Below, piece by piece: positions 32,801 to 44,692 of a DNA stretch of 64,000 nt. Made by a program: the position numbers and the translations under genes. Under the pieces are notes generated by a model, which did no database searches, was not told where the DNA came from, and saw nothing but the letters and a program-made list of their open reading frames with translations. The first letter of the stretch is position 1, and each line of letters opens with the position of its first letter. Origin of the DNA: Dama dama (lineage: Eukaryota; Chordata; Mammalia; Artiodactyla; Cervidae); NCBI RefSeq assembly GCF_033118175.1, contig NC_083711.1, forward strand, positions 49,936,001 through 50,000,000, read 5' to 3'.

Positions 32801-33635
32801 CCCACCTCCCAGAATATTGGAAATAAAAGCAAAACTAAACAAATGGGACCTAATGAAACTTAAAAGCTTTTGCACTACAAAGGAAACTATAAGTAAGGTG
32901 AAAAGACAGCCCTCAGATTGGGAGAAAATAATAGCAAATGAAGAAACAGACAAAGGATTAATCTCAAAAATATACAAGCAACTCCTGCAGCTCAATTCCA
33001 GAAAAATAAATGACCCAATCAAAAAATGGAGCAAAGAACTAAACAGACATTTCTCCAAGGAAGACATACAGATGGCTAACAAACACATGAAAAGATGCTC
33101 AACATCACTCATTATTAGAGAAATGCAAATCAAAACCCCAATGAGGTACCATTACACGCCAGTCAGGATGGCTGCTATCCAAAAGTCTACAAGCAATAAA
33201 TGCTGGAGAGGGTGTGGAGAAAAGGGAACCCTCTTACACCGTTGGTGGGAATGCAAACTAGTACAGCTGCTATGGAAAATAGTGTGGAGATTTCTTAAAA
33301 AACTGGAAATAGAACTGCCATATGACCCAGCAATCCCACTGCTGGGCATACACACCAAGGAGACAAGAATTGAAAGAGACATGTGCACCCCAATGTTCAT
33401 CGCAGCACTGTTTATAATAGCCAGGACATGGAAGCAACCTAGATGCCCATCAGCAGATGAATGGATAAGGAAGCTGTGGTACATATACACCATGGAATAT
33501 TACTCAGCCATTAAAAAGAATTCATTTGAACCAGTCCTAATGAGATGGATGAAGCTGGAGCCCATTATACAGAGTGAAGTAAGCCAGAAAGATAAAGAAC
33601 ATTACAGCATACTAACACATATATATGGAATTTAG
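29819..33635 (+). pseudogene. L1 ORF2 with two lesions (endonuclease-RT)
   Basis: Starts MATGPHLSLITLNVNGLN. The endonuclease (residues ~1-235) keeps N13, E42, D143, N145, D203 and H228, the positions known to be catalytic in L1 endonucleases. A TAA at 31034-31036 (codon 406) interrupts the linker; sister copies read on there. An A run at about 31387-31394 has eight As against seven in the minus-strand L1, shifting the frame by +1. The rest is open from 31380 to 33635 (751 codons) with IDAEKAFDKIQH, GTRQGCPLSPLLFN, FADD (31911-31922) and a CX3CX7HX4C zinc knuckle near 33201-33258. As it stands it yields only the endonuclease part. Confidence 0.95.
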
Positions 33636-33951
33636 AAAGGTGATAACGATAACCCTATATGCAAAACAGAAAAAGAGACACAGAAATACAGAAGAGACTT
33701 TTGAACTTTGTGGGAGAATGTGAGGGTGGGATATTTCAAAAGAACAGCATGTATACTATCTATGGTGAAACAGATCACCAGCCCAGGTGGGATGCATGAG
33801 ACAAGTGCTCGGGCCTGGTGCACTGGGAAGACCCAGAGGAATCGGGTGGAGAGGGAGGTGGGAGGGGGGATCGGGATTGGGAATACATGTAAATCCATTC
33901 CATGGCTGATTCATATCAATGTATGACAAAACCCACTGGAAAAAAAAAAAT
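33636..33951 (+). other. 3'UTR and poly(A) of the young L1
   Basis: About 300 bp with a G-rich stretch (33820-33875, ggtggagagggaggtgggaggggg), which is typical of L1 3'UTRs, then a short A run and taaag at the duplication. Confidence 0.85.
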
Positions 33952-33968
33952 AAAGTATTGAAAGGGGG
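33952..33968. repeat. Target-site duplication of young L1, 3' copy
   Basis: aaagtattgaaaggggg, identical to 26554-26570. Confidence 0.95.
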
Positions 33969-34182
33969 AAATCTACAACCAAGATTACTGTACCCAGCAA
34001 GGATCTCATTCAAAATTGATGGGGAAATAAAAAACCTCAGTAAATTTAAGATAAAAGACAAAAGATAAGAGAATTCAGTACCACCAAACCAGTTTTATAA
34101 CTAATGTTAAGGGGACTTGTATAGTCAAGAAATACAAGAGAAGAAAAAAGATCTACAAAATCAATCCCAAACAATTAAGAAA

Positions 34183-37100
34183 ATGGCAATAGGACATATA
34201 TATCAATAATTACTTTAAATGTAAATGGATTAAATGCTCCAATGAAGAGACACAGACTGGCTAAATGGATACAAAAACAAGACCCATATATATGTTGCCT
34301 ATAAGAAACCCACTTCAGACCTCAAGACACATATAGCTTGAAAGTGAGAGGATGGAAAAATATATTTCATGCTAATGGGAAGCAAAAGAAAGCTGGAGTA
34401 ACAATCCTCTTATCAGACAAAATATACTTTAAAGATTACAAGAGATAAGGAAGGACACTACATAATGATCAAGGGATCAATCCAAGAGGAAGACATAAGA
34501 ATTGTAAATATCTATGCACCCAGCATAGGAGCACCTCAATACATAAGACAAACACTAACAGACATAAAAGGAGAAATTGACAGTAACACAATAATAGTGG
34601 GAGACTTTAACAACCCACTCACACACAGATCATTAAAACAGAAAATTAATAAGGAAACACAAGTCTTAAATGGTACATTAGATAAGATGAACCTCATTGA
34701 TTTCTTCAGGATATTCCATCCAAATGCAGAAGAATATACCTTCTCAAGTGCACACAGAACATTTTCCAGGGTAGACCACATCTTGGGTCACACATCAAAC
34801 CTCAGTAAATTTAAGAATATTGAAATCATAGCAAGCATCTTCTCTGACCAGAACACTATGAGGCTAGATAACAATTACAAGAAAAAAAATAGTAAGAAAC
34901 ACAAACAAATGGAGATTAAACAATGTGTTTCTAAATAAAAGATTACTGAAGAAATCAAAACGGATATCAGAGAATTTCTAGAAACTAATGACAATGAAAA
35001 CATGACACTCGAAACCTATGGGATGCAGCAAAAGCAATTGTAAGAGGGAAGTTTATAGCAATACAATGCTACCTCAAGAAACAAGAAAGACATAGAATAG
35101 AAAGCTAACTCTACCCCTTAAACAACTATAAAAGGAAAACAAAAAAACCCAAATTAGTAGAAGGAAAGAAATAATAAAGATCCAAGCAGAAATAAATGAA
35201 AAAGAAATGAAAGAAGCCATTGTAAAGATTAATAAAGCTAAAAGCTGGTTCTTTGAGAAAATAAACAAAATTGACAAGCCTTTAGCCAGACTCATCAAGA
35301 AAGAAAAGAGAGTAGAAATCAAATCAACAAAATTATAAATGAAAAATGAGAGGTTACAACAGACAATGAAGAAATAAAAAGATTATAAGAGACTATTATG
35401 AACAACTATATGGCAATAAAATGGATAACCTGGAAGAAATGGACAGATTCTTACAAAAATTCAATCTTCCAAGACTGAACCAGGAAGAAAAGAAATTATG
35501 AACAATCCAATTACAAGCACTGAAATTGAAGCTGTGTTCAAAAATCTATCAAAAAACAAAAGCCCAGGACCAGATGGCTTCACAGGAGAATTCTATCAAA
35601 CATTTAGAGAAGGGCTTATTCCTATTCTTCTAAAACTCTCAAAATTTGCAGAGGAAGGAACAGTTCCAAACTCATTCTACAAGGCCACCATCACCGTGAT
35701 ACAAAAACCAGAGAAAGACAACACAAAAAAAGAAAACTATAGGCCAATATCATTGATGAGCATAGATTAAAAAATCTTCAACAAAATTTTAGCAAACAAA
35801 ATTCAGCAACACATCAAAAAGTTCATACACCATGATTAATTTGGGTTTATTCCAGGAATGTGAGGATTCTTCAATGTACACAAATCAGTCAAAATGATAT
35901 ACCATATTAACAAATTTAAAGATAAAAACCACATGATCATCTCAATAGATGCAGAAAAAGTCTTTGACAAAATTTAGCACCCATTTGTGATTAAAACTCT
36001 TCCAAAAATGTGCATAGAAGGAACCTACCTCTACATAGTAAAGGTCATATATGATAAGCCTACAGCAAACATTATCCTCAATGGTGTAAAACTGAAAGCA
36101 TTCCCCGTAAGATCAGGAACAAGACAAGGGTGTCCACTTTCACCACTATTATTCAACAGTTCTGGAAGCCCTAGCTACAGCAATCAGAGAAGAAAAAGAA
36201 ATAAAAGGAATGCAAACTGGAAAAGAAGAAGTAAAACTCTCACTGTTTGCAGGTGACATGATACTGTACATAGATAACCCTAAAGATAGTGTCAGAAAAT
36301 TACCAGAGCTAATCAGTGAATTCAACAAAGTTGCAGGTTATAAAATCAGTACACAGAAATCACTTGCATTTCTATATACAAACAATTAAAAATCAGAAAA
36401 AGAAATTAAGGAATCAACCACATTTACCATTGCAACAAAAAGAATTAAATATCTAGGAATAAACTTACCTAAAGAAATGAAAGAACTGCACACAGAAAAT
36501 TATAAGACACTAATGAAAGAAATCAAAGATGACATAAACAGATGGAGAGATATTCCATGTTCCTGGGTAGGAAGAATTAATATTGTGAAAATGACTATAC
36601 TACCAAATGCAATCTATAGATTCAGTGTGATCCCTATCAAATTACCAATGTCATTTTTCTCAGAACTAGAACAAAAATCTTCACAATTCATGTGGAAACA
36701 CAAAGGACCCTGAGTAGCCAAAGCAGTCTTGAGAAAGAAGAATGGAGCTGGAGGAATCAACCTTCCTGACTTCAGATTATACTACAAAGCTACAGTCATC
36801 AAGACAGCATGGTACTGGCACAAAATCAGAAATATAGACCAATGGAACAAGATAGAAAGCCCAGAAATAAACCCACGCACCTATGGGTACCTTGTGTTTG
36901 ACAAAAGAGACAAGAATATACAATGAATAAAGACAGCCTTGTCAATAAATGGTGCTGGGAAAACTGGACAGCTACATGTAGAAGAATGAAATTAGAACAC
37001 TTCCTAACACCATACACAAAGATAAACTCAAAATGGATTAAAGACCTAATGTAAGACCAGAAACTATAAAACTCTTAGAGGAAAACATGGGCAGAACACT

Positions 37101-37968
37101 CGATGACATAAATTAAAGCAAGATCCTCTATGACCCACCTCCTAGAGTAATGGAAATAAAAACAAAAGTAAACAAATGGGACCTGATTAAACGTAAAAGC
37201 TTTTGCACAGCAAAGGAAACTATAAGCAAGGTGAAAAGACAACCCCCAGAATGGGAGAAAATAATAGCAAATTAAACAACTGACAAAGGATTAATTTCCA
37301 AGATATACAAGCAGCTCATGCAACTCAATGCTAGAAAAACAAACAACCCAATCCAAAAGTGGGAAAAAGACCTAAGCAGTCATTACTCCAAAGAAGACAT
37401 ACAGATGACTAACAAACATGTAAAAAGATGTTCAACATAGCTCATTATTAGAGAAATGCCAATCAAAACTACAATGCGATATCGCCTCACACTGGTCAGA
37501 ATGGCCCTCATCAAAACGTTTACAAACAATAAATGCTGGAGAGGGTGTGGAGAAAAGGGGATGCTCTTGCACTGTTGGTGGGGATGTAAATTGATACAGC
37601 CACTATGGAAGATGGTATGGAGATTCCTTAAAAAACTGGGAATAAAACCACCATATGACCCAGCAATCCCACTCCTAGGCATTTACCCTGAGGAAACCAA
37701 AATTTTAAGAGACACATGTATCCCATTGTTCATTGCGGCACTATATATAATAGCTAGAATGTGGAAGCAACCTAGATGTCCATTGACAGATGAATGGATG
37801 AAGTAGTTGTGGTACGTATACACAGTGGAACATTACTCAACCATAAAAAGGAATGCATTTGAGTCAGTTCTGATGAGGTGGATAAATCTAGAATCTATTA
37901 TACAGAGTGAAGTGAGTCAGAAAGAGAAAGATAAATATCGTATTCTAATGCATATATACAGAATCTAG
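34183..37968 (+). pseudogene. Old L1 ORF2, heavily broken
   Basis: The start context is aaaATGGCAATAGG at 34183. The endonuclease reads at 34465-34938 (IVNIYAPSIGAPQYIRQ, VGDFNNPL, SRVDHILGH). RT reads in separate frames: 35498-35770 (NKSPGPDGFTGEFYQ), 35987-36256 (GTRQGCPLSPLLFN), 36477-36713 and 36729-36926 (GGINLPDFRLYYKATVIKTAWYWHK). The zinc-knuckle end is at 37456-37806 (CGEKGMLLHCWWGC). The FADD site reads ttt gca ggt gac (FAGD) at about 36246-36257, so a catalytic Asp is lost. Many stops; dead. Confidence 0.9.
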
Positions 37969-38323
37969 AATAATGGTACTGGAGAATTTATTTGCAGGGC
38001 AGCAATGGACAAACAGACGTAGAGAATAGAGTTATGGACATGGGGAGAGCGGAGGAGAGGGTGAGATGTATGGAAGGAGTAACATGGAAACTTATATTAC
38101 CACATGTAAATAAATAGCCAATGAGAACTTGCTGTTTGTCTCAGGAAACTCAAACAGAGGCTCTGTATCGATCTAGAGGGGTGGGATGGGGAGGGAGATG
38201 GGAGAGAGGTTCAAAAGGGAGGGGCTGTATGTATGCCTATGGCTGAATCATGTTGAGGTTTGACAGAAAACAACACAATTCTGTAAAGCAATCATCCTTC
38301 AGTAAAAAATAAATTAAAAAAAC
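37969..38323 (+). other. 3'UTR and A-rich end of the old L1
   Basis: Contains gtgggatggggagggagatggg and cctatggctgaatcatgttgagg, ending in gtaaagcaatcatccttcag and an A-rich tail. The same type is seen at 18635-19765. Confidence 0.8.
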
Positions 38324-38424
38324 GAAAGTAAAATACTTAGCTCTGCCATCTACTAGATAAATATATTTTTTAGAAAAGTAATATATGTATATGTACATGC
38401 TTATTATATGTACGTACTCATATA

Positions 38425-38530
38425 TTTTAATCTTGAGCCTATCACTTTGCTTTTCTATACTTTATCAACTATAAAATGGGGAAACAAATGTCCTACCACA
38501 CCCAGAGTTTTATGAAATTAAAAATGCATC
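38425..38530 (+). repeat. MIR-like fragment
   Basis: ctttgcttttctatactttatcaactataaaatgggga resembles the MIR core. Short and diverged. Confidence 0.5.
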
Positions 38531-38739
38531 TGCTAGTTTGATATTTAAAGTAGTCATGGGAAACATCCATTCCAGAGAAAATAGCCTCAACTCTTTGTTA
38601 TAAATTCTGTTCAGTAAAAAATGTAAGTAATGTCTGCCAGTAAAACCCAAAGGTCATGGCTTGGAGGCACTGTTGGAGATTATCAAGTTATGCATTTAAT
38701 CTAGCAATCTAGTAAATTGCAATAAATTTAATGATAATT

Positions 38740-39290
38740 AAAAAAAGCAAATCAGTCAGAGCACTTTACTCAAGACCCTATAGTAATTTCAGTTCAGCCA
38801 GAGTAAAATCAGGATCTTTCCAATGGCCTCAGGAGTCCCTAGGACTTTTTTCTGCCCAACTTTATTACATTACTGACCTTAGACATTGCTCCAACCATCT
38901 TGGCCTCCTAGATGATTCCCCCTTAAACTAAGTACATTTATACTTTAGGTACATATACTTTTCACTGGCTCTTCCCTTTGCCTGGAATTTCCTTCCAAAT
39001 GAGTACCTTACCTTCTTAAAAGTCCTTGCTCAAATCTTACTTTCATAATGAGGCCAGTTGGACTACTGGGTTTAAAAATTGCAATGTCCTCAGCACTCGG
39101 GTCACTCTCCCACCCTGTTCTTTTTCTTTTTTACCCCCATGGAACTCGTCACCTCTTAACATTCTGTATGATTTATTTTTTGTCTGTTTGTTATCTATCC
39201 AAGTAGTACATGAGTTCCATGAGGGTGGACTTTTATGTCTCCAGTAAAAAGAAATGTTCCTGGAACATAACCGTTACTCAATGATGATGA
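38740..39290 (+). repeat. L2 LINE 3' region
   Basis: The order of blocks fits the L2 3' end: ctcaagaccctatagtaatttcag, tcactggctcttccctttgcctggaat, ttccttccaaatgag, gtccttgctcaaatcttac, gagttccatgagggtggac and a ttactcaatgatgatga terminus. Confidence 0.75.
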
Positions 39291-39838
39291 CTAAAAGAAA
39301 AATGTGAAAGTTGGCACATAATCCTGGAATAATGTCTCATAACTCAGAGAAAAGGAAGGTCTTCAGATATCTTGGGTGCAAAAGTATATTCTCTCAGGAT
39401 GGGGAGATTTCACTCCTCAAATAGGTGAAGTGAATCATTGCTATAAGTGGTGAAGTAGGTGACAGAACTTGGAGTCTCCAGCCTGCACTAGCTCCTGCAG
39501 CAACTCTGGGTACCTGCAGATCTCAGTTGAGCCGCGTAGAATGTGGTCTAGCCAAGGACTTAGCCAGAAGCATCTGCCCACCTTGTGCCTGGGACCTTGG
39601 TAAGAATGAAAATTTCCCTTCCATGAAGGTGGGGCCTATGAATCTTCATTTTAATTTAGCATCTTTGTAATTATCTTAAACAAGAGCCACAATTAAAGGG
39701 AAAAGTGGCCCAATTCATGTACACATCAAGGGCATTAGTTTTCACAGGAAATTCATGTCCAGTCAGGGTTTTAAAGACATTTTCATTGTTGCTCCATTTG
39801 CACAAGGAGGTGGAATAGGCTTCCTTGGCAGTGGGGAA
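39291..39838. other. Unassigned sequence
   Basis: No repeat or coding frame recognised. Confidence 0.45.
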
Positions 39839-40260
39839 TGTTGAGGGACCGACTGCTTAATTCTTTTGATCTTGAAATAAAAAGAGTAATTTACCATAAA
39901 AGCAAGTTTATTCAGCAATATCAGAGGATTGCAATTCGGGACACGCAAATTATGGTGACCACGGGCAAGTCCAAAGAATAGAAGAGAAGGGCTCACTTTT
40001 ATAGAGGAAAAAAGGAAGTTGGGAAGAATTGTTTCAAGGAACCCAAGGTGGTAAATGTCTCTCCATGGCTGAACTGTTGCTGGGAAGGAGAAATTCTTTC
40101 TTCTTCAGGCACCTTCCTTTTCAGGGATCTGAGTAGTTAGTGAAAGCTCCTCATTTATGACTCTATTTTAAATGTTTCCTTTATTTGTTTTTGTAGCTCC
40201 CAGTTTCTAGGAGGCTCTCTTCAAACCGTTTAAGACAGATGGATTTCAAAAAACAATTAA
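39839..40260 (-). mobile_element. Possible ERV1-type solo LTR remnant
   Basis: On the minus strand it has a TATA box (ctataaaagtgagccc, rc of about 39989-40003) and, about 90 bp downstream, a polyadenylation signal in gctgaataaacttgc (rc of about 39905-39919), followed by some 70 bp ending near ccctcaaca at 39839. This spacing fits a gammaretrovirus-like promoter, R and U5. The 5' boundary and any target duplication were not found. Confidence 0.5.
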
Positions 40261-40889
40261 TTTTCAACATGAATTCTTTCCTGGGCATTCCATGGCTAAG
40301 TTTCTGCATCTTGTCAGAAGAATTTCTGAGGAAAAATGGAGCGATTTAGAACAGATGGCTCAGTGACAGGAGTTATTTTGGCCACGAGAAGTATCTTTCA
40401 ACCCTGATTCTGAGCCAGTCAGGCACATTGCTTTTCTGAGAACACCCAAGTTTTTTTTATGCCTTCTTGTTGCACTTCCTGCAACCTCCATATCCAACTT
40501 CTTACCCTGGGCCAATGTCTCGGTTAACTGGCAAAGTTATGTGAGACATTTCCTGCTCTACACTCAGATTGTGTCTTTTATGTCCATCTGGCTTTGCTAT
40601 CTTTTTTCCCCATCTTTATTTTAAAGAAAAAAAAAAGGTCATGCAAATATTGTGGAACTATAATCTAACCTGCAGCATTTTACTTTCTTTAATAGGATCC
40701 TAGAAGAACTCATTAACTCAGTTGCAACATCCATGACCTTTTTCTCATTGTGGGTCTTCTATTTCTTCTCTCCTCTTCCCCTCATTCTGTTTATTCTCAT
40801 CTCTTTCTTCCTCTTTTGCACTTTCTTCGGTAGCTAACTTTTTATTTCCAATGGTCTCTCTTGATTTGGGCCTTCTTTTCTCTTGAGCA
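40261..40889. other. Unassigned sequence
   Basis: Pyrimidine-rich towards 40730-40890. No gene or clear repeat. Confidence 0.45.
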
Positions 40890-41080
40890 CTTTAGACTCA
40901 TAGGATGTTGGAAGCAGCAGGTCCTCAGAGATCACCTGCTTCAAGACTCATCTTTAAGGTAAAGATGCTGAAGCCCAGGCAGGTAACAAGATGTGCCCAG
41001 AGTCCACAGACTTCACAGACCAGGAGCCCTGGCCTCTCATCCCCAGGTCAGTCCCCTCCACAGTGGGCTTTCTTTCCTTC
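40890..41080 (-). repeat. MIR-like SINE, antisense
   Basis: Reads in the antisense MIR style: catctttaaggtaaagatgctgaagcccaggcaggtaac ... agactcac ... ccaggtcagtcccctcc. Confidence 0.55.
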
Positions 41081-41189
41081 TCTTTCTGTAACGTAGACCT
41101 TTCAGTTGCCAGCTCAGGAGCCACATTTAACCCGTGGGCAGCTTTTGTTTGGCCTGAATATAAGTAAAAGGAAATCATGTGTCATTATT

Positions 41190-41420
41190 TAAAAATGGAG
41201 GATTTCAGAAAAGATCTGGAGGTGGACAGACCATGATTCCTGGAGCTGAGAGCCCCAGTTCAAATCCCGGTTAGACTTCTTACTAAGTGGGCGTGGAAGA
41301 GTTAGAGGAATATAGAGGAATAAATGGCAACATGTGTAAAGTGCACACAACAGTGTCTGGTACTTGGCAAGTGCTGCACGTGCCTGTCGTCATCTACCTC
41401 TTATTTTTACGGTCACGCTG
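41190..41420 (+). repeat. MIR SINE, sense
   Basis: tggagctgagagccccagttcaaatcccggtt, acttcttactaagtg, then aagtgcacacaacagtgtctggtacttggcaagtgctgc: the head, core and 3' part of a MIR with internal loss. Confidence 0.65.
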
Positions 41421-44400
41421 TTGTGAAGCTTGCTTAGAACCAAGCAGCCTATCCCATTTGTCTACCCTTCCTGTCCTCTGTGGGCGGCTCCCTCACACAC
41501 CTGCGTGTCTTCCAAGCACCAAATCTGTGACTCTTGAGTTTTCCATCAGAAGTTTTAAGAATAGTGAAGTTTTACAAGCTCAATCTTATCTAGAGGGACA
41601 GTCTGTCTGGAGTTTTTTTTAAAGTATGAAATAACAATATTAGAGAAGGAGAAATGCAGTTGTGTTACTTCAGATATGTAGAATAATGCTGCGATCAGGG
41701 CTTGCTGAGCTGGGCTTTTGATGCTCGGGTGGTGTGTTTCAAACTGCAGAGGTGGACTCATTAGTGGAAAGGGAAACCAGTTGAGAAAGGTGTGACTAGA
41801 ATTTTAAAAATGGAATAAAGTAGATGTGTTTCATTTTGTTCTACATTATCAGGATGAAAAGTGTTTTATGGAATCGTTTTCAATTGCATATTTATGTGTG
41901 TATTGGGGTAGGATGAAACATGCATTTCTTACTGTGAGGCTTCATCTAGAAGTTATACAAGCTTTCTAATTTTTAGATAATCTTGTATTTTAGAAAGATT
42001 AAGATAAAAATCTTGTATTTTAATAAATTTTAAATATATTTAATTTATAATTTAAAATATATTTAAGATTAAAATAAAATCTTGTATCTTAGTAATTATA
42101 AGATAATCTTGTATTTTAATAATTAGATAGGAATGATTCTTAATTGGCAGTACTAATGTATTTAATAGGATACAACTAAATTCCTCTCTTTTCAGAAGAC
42201 TTGTCTTTATATTATTTATTTGCTTAACAAACCACTTTGTCACACATTCAGGGAAAATTCCATTAGCAAAGGATTGTGTAAGAGGCTTGTCATCCAGCAG
42301 ATTTGTGGAGGTGTTCTAATCATAACATATTCTCAAAAATAATAATAACCTTGAATAATAAATCTTTTTTCTGGTTCTTATCCATGAACACGAGGAAGGT
42401 TTGAGACTATGCATAGCTTATACTGTCAGTATAGAGGAGAGGATTTAGCTAACAATTCTTTATTCTTCTATCCTGTGCAGTTTCCTCATGCCATTTTAAT
42501 CAGTGCTCACCAAGGCCTATATTCTGGCTACCTGGCAACAGACTCTTTAAACATATTCTTTGAGCTGAACTTTCAAGACATCCTCTATTCTTCTTTGTGG
42601 CTCCAAGGCTTGATTTCACTTTTATAAACACAAGGAAAGAGGTCCTCAAGAACTGTTCAAGGTTGAACATGAGGCTACTTTAAACTTTCACACTCCAACT
42701 TGAATTCCTGGAGGTAGTTTATCTGAAAAAGTAGCTAACTATCCCCACAAATGTATACTTATTTCATGGAGATGTACTACCATACTGATACATTATATGC
42801 ATTATAAAACACATACAAGAGTAGGAGTAAAAAGGATAAGATGAAATAAATCAACTTTCAAATAATGTTTAAATGATAAAAAAAATCTTGCCAATAGTAA
42901 TATTTATTATATTTAATACCTTTGTTATTTTAAAACAATGTGATATTGAGAATCGAAGTTCTAGTTTTAAGTATAGTTCATTTCAGCACTTAGTTTTAGT
43001 GGCATAATGTTCTAGGTGGAAAAGATACCTCACATTGATATACAGGCCCTAATGAAGAAATATGTCATTAGCTGCTATTGCTTTATGTGATAAGTTTTAA
43101 TCTCAATGCATCAATTATGCTAAAGTTTTATTAAAATTCAGCTTGTAATATCTATCTTCCCTTATGACAATCAGTTACTGTTTTAAAATTCATCAAAGTG
43201 GATTCAATACATACTGAAGTATTTCATTTGGAAGATTTTTATTTGGGTTAAATAATTCTGTTCCTATATTTTAAAGTGTGCAGATATGAAAGTTGTTATA
43301 GGTGATATACATCATTTATAGCAACACAAACCCATAATGCTGAAAATATTTCTTAGTATTCACTTTAAGAATCTTTTTTCTATAATTTTTATTGAAAATC
43401 AGCTACTGCCTTACTCAGACAGGTTTTGTTTGCTTATTCATTTTAAAAATTGATCATTAAGAAAAAGTCAGCAAATTTGGATCCGTTGTGTTTGTGGAAG
43501 AAAAAATGGATATCTTATCAGTAAGTTTGATACCTTTTTAATACTTTGCCATGAAATAATCAGGAATCTTAAGCACTGTAAAAGATTTTCATCGTTACTC
43601 TCCATCTCATTACAAAGTATTGCAGATATCTTGTTTTTATAAAATCAGTTGCATTAATGACATTGTGTAGTACTTTGTGCACTTCCGTTTCATTTTCTTT
43701 GCTGTAATTGCTTGTCTTTTAATGATCGAGTACATAAATTTCATTTGATTTGCTCTCTCTAAAACTTACTCCAATAATTTAAATTGTCATTATTTTTACT
43801 ACATTCAAAGCTTTCAATCCATCAAGAGTTAGCTTAAATGATTTTCATTCATACATCAGAGAGGTAATTTACTAAGTAGAATAAATCTTTGCATATCTTT
43901 TTAGTTTAGTTGTTCACAAAGAAATTAGTGCTACATAAATGTTGTTATTGGAAAAAAAACTAGAGTATATAAGTATAGACATGTGAAAAATATATATTTT
44001 CATCCAATTGTATAGTAAACCTCCCATACTGGTTCATACTTATTTCTTTAAATATGCAATATGTTTATATTTTCCAAGAGTATTTTCTGACAAAAAATAT
44101 ATTTTAATTTGTAGCCATATTATTTCTCATATTTTTATTGTAGGAAGGACAATCTTTACTAACGGTACATAGCTTTTCTTTTTGTGCTTAAGTCGGGAAT
44201 TTAGTGTGTATTACATATTTAGTGAAATATTATGAAGGCCTGGGTTAAGTATCGCATGGTATTTTGAACCACTACTAAAAAAACTTTGACATTTGTAATC
44301 ATGTTTCACATTAGTGTGTGTCTTAGTAATTATGATGGCTTTCAAACTATCATTAACTAATGTTTCAAGGTACAGTATCTACTTATGGCAAAATAAATCT

Positions 44401-44554
44401 TTAATGATGGTGAATATGAAATGTATATTTCATAGACTCTTGATAATTTGAGTTATTTGGGGCAAATTCTTGTTAGGTTAAATCGGTGACAACTTACTTG
44501 GAGTAAAAGTAAAAAGTCTGACATTGTCTTATTGCCTTAAATTACTTGAGGCAA
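41421..44554. other. AT-rich unassigned sequence
   Basis: About 3.1 kb without young repeats. 41990-42125 is a patchwork of atcttgtattttaataa-like units. A small open frame at 42409-42627 has no family features. Low CpG. I see no gene. Confidence 0.5.
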
Positions 44555-44683
44555 ATGGACTTCCCAGGTGGCACAGTGGTAAAGAATCTGCCTGCCAATG
44601 CAGGAGATGCAAAAGATGTGGGTTTGATCCCTGGGTTTGGAAGATCCCCTGGCAACCTCCTCCAGTATTCTAGCCTGGAAAAT
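44555..44683 (+). mobile_element. Bov-tA SINE, 3'-truncated
   Basis: Head ggacttcccaggtggcacagtggtaaagaatc at 44557, tRNA-like gttt-gatccctggg part, ending cctggaaaat. An exact duplication ttgaggcaa lies at 44546-44554 and 44684-44692. Confidence 0.9.
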
Positions 44684-44692
44684 TTGAGGCAA

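Larger units (their letters stand above)
26571..33951 (+). mobile_element. Young full-length L1 (L1-BT type)
   Basis: Bounded by an exact 17-bp duplication. Order: CpG-rich 5'UTR 26571-28840, ORF1 28841-29767, a 51-base spacer, ORF2 29819-33635, 3'UTR and poly(A) ending at 33951; 7.38 kb in total. Only three ORF-breaking changes were found by eye: one nonsense change in ORF1, one in ORF2, and a one-base expansion of an A run in ORF2. This suggests a fairly recent insertion. Not autonomous as it stands. Confidence 0.95.
21355..38323 (+). mobile_element. Old full-length L1 with nested LTRs and a young L1
   Basis: The 5' end is at about 21355 (acaagatggtgaaggagtgg), then a long 5'UTR to 25819, ORF1 from 25820, ORF2 34183-37968, 3'UTR and an A-rich tail near 38323. 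Removing the young L1 (26571-33951 plus one duplication) and the LTR insertion (22627-23710 plus one duplication) leaves about 8.5 kb. Both ORFs carry many frameshifts and stops. A candidate imperfect duplication is given by gaaaataaaa and gaaagtaaaa. Older than the other two full-length L1s by divergence. Confidence 0.85.

Noticed and set aside
42409..42627. 72-codon frame starting at ATG as a small gene
   Set aside because: No family features and unremarkable length for AT-rich intergenic DNA; no splice or promoter support.
44555..44683. tRNA gene at the Bov-tA heads (also 55947 and 59411)
   Set aside because: They have tRNA-like A/B boxes but no complete cloverleaf, and the sequence continues into SINE body; they are tRNA-derived SINEs.
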